Shown in pieces: positions 9,701 through 12,890 of a DNA stretch of 12,890 nucleotides. The notes under the pieces were generated by a model, which saw only the letters and a list, made by a program, of their open reading frames with translations, was not told where the DNA came from and searched no databases. Positions within the stretch are counted from its first letter, which is position 1. Every line of letters starts with the position of its first letter. The translations under genes were made by a program, and so were the position numbers. Source of the DNA: Chlamydomonas sphaeroides (Eukaryota > Chlorophyta > Chlorophyceae > Chlamydomonadales > Chlamydomonadaceae); NCBI GenBank assembly GCA_001662425.1, contig BDDC01002456.1, positions 1 to 12,890 of the forward strand, written 5' to 3'.

Positions 9701-10034
9701 GACGTTCATCACGCTCCTGTGTGGGGGCCCAAGCGCGTGGGCTCGGTAAGCCCAACGCAGCGCCCATGCCGTGGTAAATGCCCAAGCCCCTTACCGGCGA
9801 ACGCTCGCGGTAGCGGCGGCCCTCGTCGCGACCGTAGCCGCCTTCGTTGATATCCCTGTAGTCCCGCTTATCGCGCTTTTCCTTCTTCTCCTTCTTGTCT
9901 TTCTTTTCCTTCTTGCGACTCGGCGAGCGCGAATGGTCTCGCCCCTGCAGCGCACCGTCAATGCATGCATCAGACCAGGTGCCGAACGCAAGCTGCTTGG
10001 CTCACGCCAGCCAAGCCGGCGAAAGACGCACCAT
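609..10034 (-). CDS. DDX46: Prp5/DDX46-type DEAD-box RNA helicase (plant RH42-like), 22 coding exons
   Basis: Seen: joining 22 exons with matching phases gives about 1,339 residues ending in GRYSVM and TAA. Order: RS/RD-rich N-terminus (1-181), charged helix (about 182-217), acidic linker with WSLEDDDEDD (from 274), DPLDAFM at 324 and again at 429, acidic patch (about 540-564), PFRKNFYIEV, then the core: Q motif ending PIQ at 662, AKTGSGKT 679-686, PTREL 716-720, TPGR, DEAD 792-795, SAT 823-825, ARGLD 943-947, HRVGRTGR 968-975. The tail has GYGGSGFKF and LEINDFPQ...RGTYVPPG. Known: Prp5/DDX46 is a nuclear ATPase that remodels U2 snRNP for branch-site binding, and its DPLD segment contacts SF3b. 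Inferred: same role here. Human DDX46 is 1,031 residues; the extra length is mostly Ala/Gly linker. All catalytic motifs are intact. The divergent neighbour starts 532 bp from the ATG. Exon 5's lower end and possible unseen exons in introns 7 and 8 are the main doubts. Confidence 0.96.
1067..1367 (-). CDS. DDX46: DDX46 exon 21: C-terminal conserved domain
   Basis: 301 nt, phase 0 to 1, acceptor CGCCCGCAG, donor GTGAGT. It encodes ISADMLARAAAVAAKFGG and ADLEINDFPQHARWKITHR, then RGTYVPPGRPVPEG. This matches LEINDFPQTARWKVTS and RGTYFPPG of human DDX46. A nearer AG gives the wrong phase. Confidence 0.95.
1553..2035 (-). CDS. DDX46: DDX46 exon 20: GYGGSGFKF and Ala/Pro-rich C-terminal linker
   Basis: 483 nt, 161 codons, phase 0 to 0, donor GTAAGC. 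It encodes AHGSGYGGSGFKFDKTEEDG, as in RH42 and DDX46, then an acidic stretch, KAGLIQMPAGG, an AP-dipeptide run and LLAAQQVAARL. The AP run is poorly conserved linker. Confidence 0.95.
2386..2413 (+). repeat. AGCGGC hexanucleotide repeat
   Basis: Between four and five perfect copies in intron 19, only about 8 bases inside the donor as transcribed, where it reads GCTGCC. Confidence 0.9.
2423..2470 (-). CDS. DDX46: DDX46 exon 19: 16-codon micro-exon
   Basis: 48 nt, phase 0 to 0, acceptor TGCTCCAACAG, donor GTGGGT. It encodes ALADSFHTKHKAGLVK. The match to ALADGF...K in plant RH42 supports it. It is the shortest exon apart from the start-codon exon and easy for gene finders to miss. Confidence 0.92.
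2671..2803 (-). CDS. DDX46: DDX46 exon 18: motif VI
   Basis: 133 nt, phase 2 to 0, acceptor CCTCCGCAG, donor GTGCGC. Joined to exon 17 it gives HRVGRTGRAG, with the arginine-finger motif intact, then FIGPDEERYAPDLVKAL and IPQDLQ. Confidence 0.96.
2984..3190 (-). CDS. DDX46: DDX46 exon 17: motif V and LHGG
   Basis: 207 nt, phase 2 to 2, acceptor GGCCGCCAG, donor GTGGGG. It encodes DLLRYGYPCLSLHGGKDQ, ATSIAARGLDVKEL and NHHEDYIH. The KDQSDREST stretch is close to KDQTDREST of plant RH42. Confidence 0.96.
3526..3689 (-). CDS. DDX46: DDX46 exon 16: start of RecA domain 2, motif IV
   Basis: 164 nt, phase 0 to 2, acceptor CCTGATGCAG, donor GTGCGG. It encodes VGGRSVVNVDITQYVEIRPE, LLEILGEWYERGK and LLIFVDKQE (motif IV). 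The split Arg codon is completed in exon 17. Confidence 0.96.
3991..4092 (-). CDS. DDX46: DDX46 exon 15: SAT motif (III)
   Basis: 102 nt, 34 codons, phase 0 to 0, donor GTGCGT. It encodes NIRPDRQTVMFSATFPRAVE and LAKKILQDPVEIL. SAT couples ATP hydrolysis to RNA remodelling in this family. Confidence 0.96.
4239..4432 (-). CDS. DDX46: DDX46 exon 14: motif Ib and DEAD box (motif II)
   Basis: 194 nt, phase 1 to 0, acceptor ACCCCGCAG, donor GTACGG. It encodes VANQISELKRG, CTPGRMIDLL, KITNLRRVTYLVLDEADRMF and DMGFEPQITRIVQ. The catalytic DEAD is intact. Confidence 0.97.
4723..4846 (-). CDS. DDX46: DDX46 exon 13: motif Ia
   Basis: 124 nt, phase 0 to 1, acceptor GTGCCCCCAG, donor GTGCGT. It encodes GDGPVALVIAPTREL and KPLGLNALAVFGGSG. 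PTREL is motif Ia, which contacts RNA. Confidence 0.96.
5080..5208 (-). CDS. DDX46: DDX46 exon 12: Walker A (motif I)
   Basis: 129 nt, phase 0 to 0, donor GTGGGC. It encodes AQALPIIMSGRDCIGIAKTG then SGKT and FVLPMMRHIKDQ. The Walker A sequence AKTGSGKT is intact. Acceptors at 5208 and 5202 are 6 bp apart; the upper one reproduces the family spacing after PIQ. Confidence 0.96.
5574..5695 (-). CDS. DDX46: DDX46 exon 11: Q motif
   Basis: 122 nt, phase 1 to 0, acceptor CGCTGCAG, donor GTGCGT. It encodes IKVRGKSIPAPIRNW, GLNSKILEVL and RPLPIQ. The upstream aromatic residue (Trp) and the PIQ Gln are the adenine-sensing Q motif of DEAD-box proteins. Confidence 0.96.
5944..6115 (-). CDS. DDX46: DDX46 exon 10: pre-core conserved block
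   Basis: 172 nt, phase 0 to 1, acceptor GCACGCAG, donor GTAAGG. It encodes EKLTAVDHATMSYAPFRKNF followed by YIEVTELSKMSEAE, strongly like plant RH42 and human DDX46 just before the helicase core. Confidence 0.95.
6334..6564 (-). CDS. DDX46: DDX46 exon 9: Ser/acidic linker
   Basis: 231 nt, 77 codons, phase 0 to 0, donor GTGCGA. It encodes VKPDPDSLPG, a basic stretch RRKPKAAFKRR and an acidic patch DSSEDESSDGDEDEPDEE. Two acceptors 6 bp apart (6564 and 6558) would include or skip Pro-Gln. Confidence 0.84.
6565..7226 (-). other. DDX46 intron 8 (662 bp), the longest
   Basis: Donor GTGGGC, acceptor CCGCCGCAG. It carries a GGCA tetranucleotide array and GC-rich triplet runs. The open frames inside show no conserved residues, so I treat it as one intron. 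A poorly conserved extra exon remains possible. Confidence 0.6.
6695..6742 (+). repeat. GGCA-type tetranucleotide array
   Basis: Imperfect GGCA/AGCA repeats in intron 8 of the helicase gene. A related, shorter stretch lies in intron 16 near 3301-3335. Confidence 0.85.
7227..7441 (-). CDS. DDX46: DDX46 exon 8: second DPLDAFM motif
   Basis: 215 nt, phase 1 to 0, acceptor GCCTGCGCAG, donor GTGGGC. It encodes DDDEIDPLDAFMATEVMPEV, closest to the DPLDAFMNTMVLPEV of plant RH42. In Prp5 family proteins the DPLD segment binds the SF3b part of U2 snRNP. A low-complexity tail ends at GPEQ. Confidence 0.9.
7442..7957 (-). other. DDX46 intron 7 (516 bp) with hairpin and G-run
   Basis: The intron lies between the two DPLD exons and is unusually long for this gene. 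It has donor GTGCGT and acceptor GCGCAG. It contains a 12-bp perfect inverted repeat (7561-7597) and a four-tract G run on the plus strand (7806-7825). No extra exon was recognised, although a small one cannot be excluded. Confidence 0.7.
7561..7597. repeat. 12-bp inverted repeat (potential hairpin)
   Basis: CATGCTGCTAGG at 7561-7572 and CCTAGCAGCATG at 7586-7597 are perfect reverse complements with a 13-base loop, inside intron 7. Confidence 0.9.
7958..8263 (-). CDS. DDX46: DDX46 exon 7: first DPLDAFM motif
   Basis: 306 nt, phase 1 to 1. The exon opens with IKREADDDDDPLDAFMAGV, followed by an Ala/Pro/Lys-rich segment ending KWAPAAA. The donor GTGCGTG was chosen because only it keeps frame with exon 8; a GTCAGG further on gives the wrong phase. 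Confidence 0.85.
8461..8749 (-). CDS. DDX46: DDX46 exon 6: Gly/Glu linker and WSLEDDD block
   Basis: 289 nt, phase 0 to 1. The acceptor has a clear pyrimidine tract (CCTCTTGTCCTGGAACAG) and the donor is GTACGT. It encodes GPTEAQQQPEQ, Gly/Glu repeats and KGWSLEDDDEDD, matching KKWSLEDDDDDEDD of human DDX46. Acidic residues follow up to KPPLP. Confidence 0.88.
8977..9084 (-). CDS. DDX46: DDX46 exon 5: charged helix (3' boundary uncertain)
   Basis: Acceptor CGCCCCACAG at 9085 gives EAAQQRRDAE...RRRKAVEEWRKKR, equivalent to the EKWREEQRKK helix of human DDX46. The frame hits TAG at 8939-8941, so the exon must end earlier. Three phase-0 ends fit: CAG|GCGAGC at 8977 (GC donor, best consensus), GGA|GTCCGC at 8947 and CGC|GTTGCG at 8989. 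The protein differs by 32, 36 or 46 residues for this exon. Confidence 0.7.
9226..9535 (-). CDS. DDX46: DDX46 exon 4: RD-dipeptide repeat
   Basis: 310 nt, phase 2 to 0, acceptor GTGCTCCCAG, donor GTGGGT. It encodes YGPGEFRARG, a long alternating Arg-Asp run, then SAKRRRE, a possible nuclear localisation signal, and an Ala-rich stretch ending GLTAE. RD/RS repeats are characteristic of DDX46 and related splicing helicases. Confidence 0.88.
9383..9438 (-). repeat. 12-bp coding repeat for Arg-Asp dipeptides
   Basis: The unit CGGTCACGATCG on the plus strand recurs about 4.6 times with silent drift. On the minus strand it encodes alternating Arg and Asp within exon 4. Confidence 0.9.
9637..9716 (-). 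CDS. DDX46: DDX46 exon 3: Arg/Glu-rich N-terminus
   Basis: 80 nt, phase 0 to 2, acceptor CCACACAG, donor GTGCGT. It encodes ERDERRERPREDYGYAPRGQ and EARD. The split Arg codon is completed by the first base of exon 4. Confidence 0.85.
9795..9944 (-). CDS. DDX46: DDX46 exon 2: RS/K-rich N-terminus
   Basis: 150 nt, phase 0 to 0. It follows the acceptor GCTGCAG and ends at donor GTAAGG. It encodes GRDHSRSPSRKKEKK, a lysine/glutamate-rich run and YRERSP. An RS-like basic head is typical of DDX46 and is expected to be disordered and nuclear. Confidence 0.82.
10032..10034 (-). CDS. DDX46: DDX46 exon 1, coding part (start codon only)
   Basis: The ATG has A at -3 and is followed at once by GTGCGT, the commonest donor in this gene. 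Joining to exon 2 gives MGRDHSRSPSRKK, which resembles the MGRE start of animal DDX46. The reading frame of exon 2 has no other ATG before an upstream in-frame TGA. The transcription start is not visible. Inference, good but not proven. Confidence 0.7.
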
Positions 10035-10565
10035 GCTGCCGCTCCTCGACCCCTTCCCCCCAAGCTTGCTGCGCAAAGGTGCTTGCTCAGGGCCTTCGCG
10101 GTCCGTGCGAGATGATTACAGGTGCCAAGTAGTATCCGGAGCTCATGCGACTTGCTGTCGCAATCTACGTGTGAACCACTGTGTGCAAAGCACGCCAAGG
10201 CACGCTGTTGCAAGTGTTAGTGCCTGGGGCAACAAGCTGAATGTTATGTGTGCGTTATGGCTACCCGCACGCGGGTGTCGAGCACGGGGGGCTCTCGGGC
10301 GCGATCGGGTTTTGCCCACGATGCCCACGCCACGACCTGCCTTGCTCTAACACCTGCGCCTGTACGCGTGACATCAACAACTACATTCAACTCGGTGTGC
10401 GACAAGGCCACCCGGCGTCGAGCCAACTGCCAAGTTGCCTTTGCGAGCAAGGCAGCCTTGCGTTTGGCCGACAGGCAGCCTGGGACTCACAGTACCACCC
10501 CTTGCGCACAATTGAGCAATAGCGGCCTGCTGGACGGCGCTGAGCTTGCTGCCTGCTCGCCGGCC
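10035..10565. promoter_or_regulatory. Shared upstream region between divergent genes
   Basis: These 531 bp separate the ATG of the helicase (minus strand) from the proposed ATG of the plus-strand gene. Both 5' untranslated regions and core promoters should lie here or in upstream exons. No TATA box or other firm element can be pointed to. Open frames in the interval are short and lack conservation. The promoter role follows from gene orientation, not from a motif. Confidence 0.5.
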
Positions 10566-10607
10566 ATGGCAGATCCCGCCGGGGATACGGCGAGGGCCGC
10601 TGCCGCC
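10566..10607 (+). CDS. Plus-strand gene exon 1 (tentative)
   Basis: Encodes MADPAGDTARAAAA. Of the GT sites before the in-frame TGA (10626-10628), only GCC|GTAGGC at 10608 fits a phase-0 acceptor of exon 2. AA|GTACCG at 10616 is a stronger-looking donor but yields a stop or wrong phase. The exon is therefore tentative. Confidence 0.4.
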
Positions 10608-12754
10608 GTAGGCAAGTACCGCGCTTGAAAAACGCGCATGCGACACACGTCGCGCTGCAGTAGCATCTGCTGCGGCTGCCTAGCTGCGCGCCGTCGCCAG
10701 CCTGCAGCCGACGAGCCCACTTAGGCCCAGCGTCGCGGCCGCCCTGTCAGTCCCTGCCCCTCGTCCCACACCTTCCTCGCTGCTCGCTGCTCCGGCCCAC
10801 CCACTCGCCTCGCAGCTGAGCAGCTTCGCGCAGCTCTGGCGGCGTTCGCCGCTGAGCCGGCCTGCCACGCGCTGCGCCCCAACGTGCGCTCGGTGCTCGC
10901 GGCCATGCTCGCGACCGCGTCCGGAAGCCCCGAGGCTCACGCGGCCGCCGTGGCGGCCTACGACGACAAGGTCGCGTTCATGTGAGGGAGCCCCGCGACC
11001 GGTGTCATGGGTCCAAGCATGCATGGCGCCTCGCCGCGGGGGCGGTGGCGCAGCAGCTGGCCCTGTGTCGCAGCGCCTGCACCCGACCTGCAGCAAGGGC
11101 GCGCGGGGGGCAGCCAGCGGCGCGCTGGGCCCCGGCCGCTACACCCCCGGGGGCCCTGCGCTTCGCTGGCGAGACCGGTGCCAGCTTGGCGCCAGCCCGA
11201 ACCGCTACCCCGCCCCATGCACACGTCCTTGCCCGCCCCCATGCCTGCGCCGACGCCCTCACTCCCAAACCCATGCTCTCGCCGCTGCCGCCAGGGAGGG
11301 CGAGGCGGTGCACATCCTGGCGGTACAGCGCTTCGCCTGCCGCCGGGTGCTCGAGTCCACCTCCTACAAGTCCGTGGCGCCCGTCCCCAACAAGGCCCAC
11401 AAGCGCGCGCCGCAGGCCGCCGGGCCCTCGGCGGCGGCCACGGTGAGCTGACAGCCGCACGGGGGCCTGCGAGGGGAGAAGAGAGCTTGCGTAGCATCAG
11501 GAAAAGCGGTGCGCAAGCACGCGTTTTGGAGGGGGGGCTGCCTGCGCTGGCGCCATGAACCGGGCGGCTGCCGGCTCTGCCGGGGCCTGCCCTGGTTTGG
11601 GGCTGGGGCCGCCATTGCGCATGCCGCCATTGCGTCATGCACTAGCTGCTCAGCTGTGGCATGAGCTGTATTCTGTACGCAGAAGCGCAGCCCTTGGCAT
11701 GCAGGCCTTGGGCAGCCGCACCGGCGGTGCATGTGCCAGCGCCTGCAACCAGCGGCTAGCACCGGCGCCTGGCGCCAGCAGCTAGCGCCAGGCTGCCCCA
11801 CTACCTCGACCACGACTGTGTGCGGCCCCCCTACCTCGGCCACCACTGTGTGCGGCCCCACTACCTCGGCCACCACTGTGTGCTGCCCCGCTACCTCGGC
11901 CACCACTGTGTGCTGCCCCGCTACCTCGGCCACCACTGTGTGCGGCCCCGCTACCTCGGCCACCACTGTGTGCTGCCCCGCTACCTCGGCCACCACTGTG
12001 TGATGCCCGTGCTGTGCCACTGCGTTGGGGCCGCAGGCTGGCGGCGAGGACGCGGCGGAGGCGGGCGGGGAGCCGGCGGGCCCGGGCCCCGCGGCTGCCG
12101 CGAGCAGCGCGGCCGACGCGCCGGCCACCCAGCCGCCCGGCGCCTCCAGCAGCCTTGCGGTGGCGGCCACGCTGGCGGCAGCGAACGCGGCACTGCAGGC
12201 CGCGCAGGTGGGGCGCGGGGGGTGGGGGGGTTGGGCAGGGTTTGTGTGACAGAGGTCGGGGTCGCGTGTGCGCGTGCGTGCGCCTGACGAGGATGGTGAC
12301 CCGGCATTGGCAGGGTTGGACAAAAGCCGCCCATGGAGCTCGGCAGCCCTGCGGAAGGACCTCATAGCCGCACCCACCTGACCCGCCTGCCTGCGCTCCG
12401 GGCGGCGTCCCTGGCATGCCGGGGCCCGCGGCGAGGCCGCGGCCCCTGCCGCCCCATTGCACACACCCCGCCCGAGGCGTAGCCGCCACTGGCCTGGCCT
12501 GCGCCGTTGCCATGACCTGCGCCGTTGCCATGATTGCCGCCTTGCCTGTCCGGTGCGGCCCCTCCCGAGAACCCCGGCCTGCCATGGCACTTGTTCACTG
12601 TCCCCGCAACCCCTCTACCCATTGCATACCTGCCCCCAACCAGGCCTACTGCGGCTGGCGCGACTCGATGCTGGCGGCGGGCGGGCTGCTGCTGAGCCGG
12701 CTGCGGCGGCTGGCGCAGGCGCTGGCGCTGACGGACAAGGAGGAGGCGCTGTGA
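10566..12754 (+). CDS. Unrecognised Ala-rich helical protein, 5 exons, possibly incomplete
   Basis: Seen: exons 10566-10607, 10824-10981, 11295-11442, 12037-12207 and 12644-12754 join in frame to 209 residues if TGA at 12752-12754 is the stop. The ATG context is GCCGGCCATGGC, favourable for green algae. Blocks with non-repetitive, protein-like sequence are EPACHALRPNVRSVLAAML, AAYDDKVAFMEGEAVHILAV, RRVLESTSYKSVAPVP and AYCGWRDSMLAAGG, then LSRLRRLAQALALTDKEEAL. Exon 4 is an Ala/Gly/Pro linker. No signal peptide, clear membrane span or catalytic motif is visible. I do not recognise the family. Exons 2 to 5 are linked by good splice sites with matching phase; exon 1 is weaker. The last exon may instead end at donor GTGAGT (12751) and continue beyond the window. 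Confidence 0.65.
10824..10981 (+). CDS. Plus-strand gene exon 2
   Basis: Encodes LRAALAAFAAEPACHALRPN through AAYDDKVAF and ends at donor AT|GTGAGG, phase 2. The acceptor with the best pyrimidine tract is 8 bp earlier (start 10816) but needs a phase-1 partner, which I could not find. The 3' half of the exon is solid and the 5' boundary is not. Confidence 0.62.
11295..11442 (+). CDS. Plus-strand gene exon 3
   Basis: 148 nt, phase 2 to 0, acceptor TGCCGCCAG, donor GTGAGC. Encodes MEGEAVHILAVQRFACRRVL, ESTSYKSVAPVPNKAHKRAP and an Ala-rich end. This is the least repetitive part of the protein and the best probe for homology. Confidence 0.75.
11443..12036 (+). other. Plus-strand gene intron 3 (594 bp) with minisatellite
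   Basis: Runs from GTGAGC to GGCCGCAG. About 205 bp of it is a 30-bp tandem array. The rest shows no recognisable coding sequence. Confidence 0.6.
11791..12000 (+). repeat. 30-bp minisatellite, about 7 copies
   Basis: Seven head-to-tail units occupy 11791-12000; the first is diverged and the others differ at one or two positions each. The core is CTACCTCGGCCACCACTGTG preceded by TGCGGCCCC-like bases. There are no unique spacers. Because 30 is a multiple of 3 the array stays open in several frames on both strands, which explains long spurious reading frames across it. Confidence 0.95.
12037..12207 (+). CDS. Plus-strand gene exon 4 (low-complexity linker)
   Basis: 171 nt, 57 codons, phase 0 to 0, acceptor GGCCGCAG, donor CAG|GTGGGG. 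Encodes AGGEDAAEAGGEPAGPGPAA and SSLAVAATLAAANAALQAAQ. Alanine-rich and probably a helix-ended linker. Confidence 0.65.
12498..12533 (+). repeat. 18-bp perfect direct duplication
   Basis: CCTGCGCCGTTGCCATGA occurs twice without a gap, in intron 4 of the plus-strand gene. Confidence 0.95.
12644..12754 (+). CDS. Plus-strand gene exon 5 (terminal or internal)
   Basis: Acceptor CCCCAACCAG, phase 0. Encodes AYCGWRDSMLAAGGLLLSRL and RRLAQALALTDKEEAL followed by TGA. The same bases form CT|GTGAGTGCAG, a near-ideal donor, so this may be an internal exon ending at 12750. Confidence 0.65.
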   Translation, partial: AYCGWRDSMLAAGGLLLSRLRRLAQALALTDKEEAL

Positions 12755-12840
12755 GTGCAGAGGCAGCCGCAGCAGGCCATTCTTGCATGAGGCATGCACT
12801 GCCGCTGCGAGGACGCTCCTCCTACCCGCCCGTCGTCCAC

Positions 12841-12890
12841 CCCTGCCCTGCCCTGCCCTGCCCTGCCCTGCCCTGCCCTGCCCTGCCCTG
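12841..12890 (+). repeat. CCCTG pentanucleotide microsatellite
   Basis: Ten perfect copies of CCCTG reach the last base, so the array is cut by the window edge and its length is unknown. Confidence 0.97.

Noticed and set aside
10248..10628. 126-codon plus-strand open frame starting well before the proposed ATG at 10566
   Set aside because: The upstream part has no protein-like conservation and lies in the shared promoter region. The ATG at 10566 has the best initiation context.
11791..12000. CRISPR array
   Set aside because: Units are contiguous with no unique spacers, and the context is a eukaryotic intron.
11364..12590. 408-codon minus-strand open frame across the minisatellite
   Set aside because: It owes its length to high GC and to a 30-bp array that has no stop in several frames. 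It runs antisense over well-phased plus-strand exons and has no recognisable protein features.
1..12890. Transposon, retroelement or viral insertion
   Set aside because: No transposase, reverse transcriptase, long terminal repeats or target-site duplications were seen; the only inverted repeat is 12 bp and isolated.

Overview
The window looks like nuclear DNA of a green alga, most likely a volvocine or chlamydomonadalean relative. The evidence is very high GC, short exons separated by introns of 78-662 bp, donors dominated by GTGCGT, GTGGG and GTAAG, polypyrimidine-CAG acceptors, Ala/Gly-rich low-complexity protein segments, abundant micro- and minisatellites, and a helicase whose sequence resembles plant RH42. 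The exact species cannot be named from the sequence.

Right to left (minus strand, 10034 to 609) lies one complete gene for the DEAD-box spliceosomal ATPase Prp5/DDX46 (plant RH42 type). I traced 22 coding exons and 21 introns by matching splice sites, reading phase and family conservation. The protein is about 1,339 residues. It has an RS/RD-rich N-terminus, a charged helix, an acidic linker with a WSLEDDD block, two DPLDAFM motifs, a complete DEAD-box core (Q motif to motif VI) and the C-terminal region typical of DDX46. The start is unusual: the ATG is the last codon of exon 1 and the next codon lies after an 87-bp intron. One exon boundary (around 8947-8989) is uncertain and may use a GC-AG intron.

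Left to right (plus strand, 10566 to at least 12750) is a second, divergently transcribed gene of five recognised exons. It encodes an Ala-rich, probably helical protein that I cannot assign. Its last visible exon ends either at a TGA or at a strong GTGAGT donor that would carry the gene out of the window. Its third intron holds a 30-bp minisatellite, and its fourth starts with a G-quadruplex-type run.

The 531 bp between the two ATGs (10035-10565) must hold both 5' ends and promoters. Bases 1-608 are downstream of the helicase stop and show no convincing gene. The window ends inside a CCCTG pentanucleotide array.

Functionally, Prp5/DDX46 acts when the U2 snRNP joins the branch site. Nothing links the second gene to splicing except a shared promoter region. 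I found no mobile element, CRISPR array, tRNA, rRNA or novel multigene system. This is an ordinary eukaryotic locus with several interesting details.
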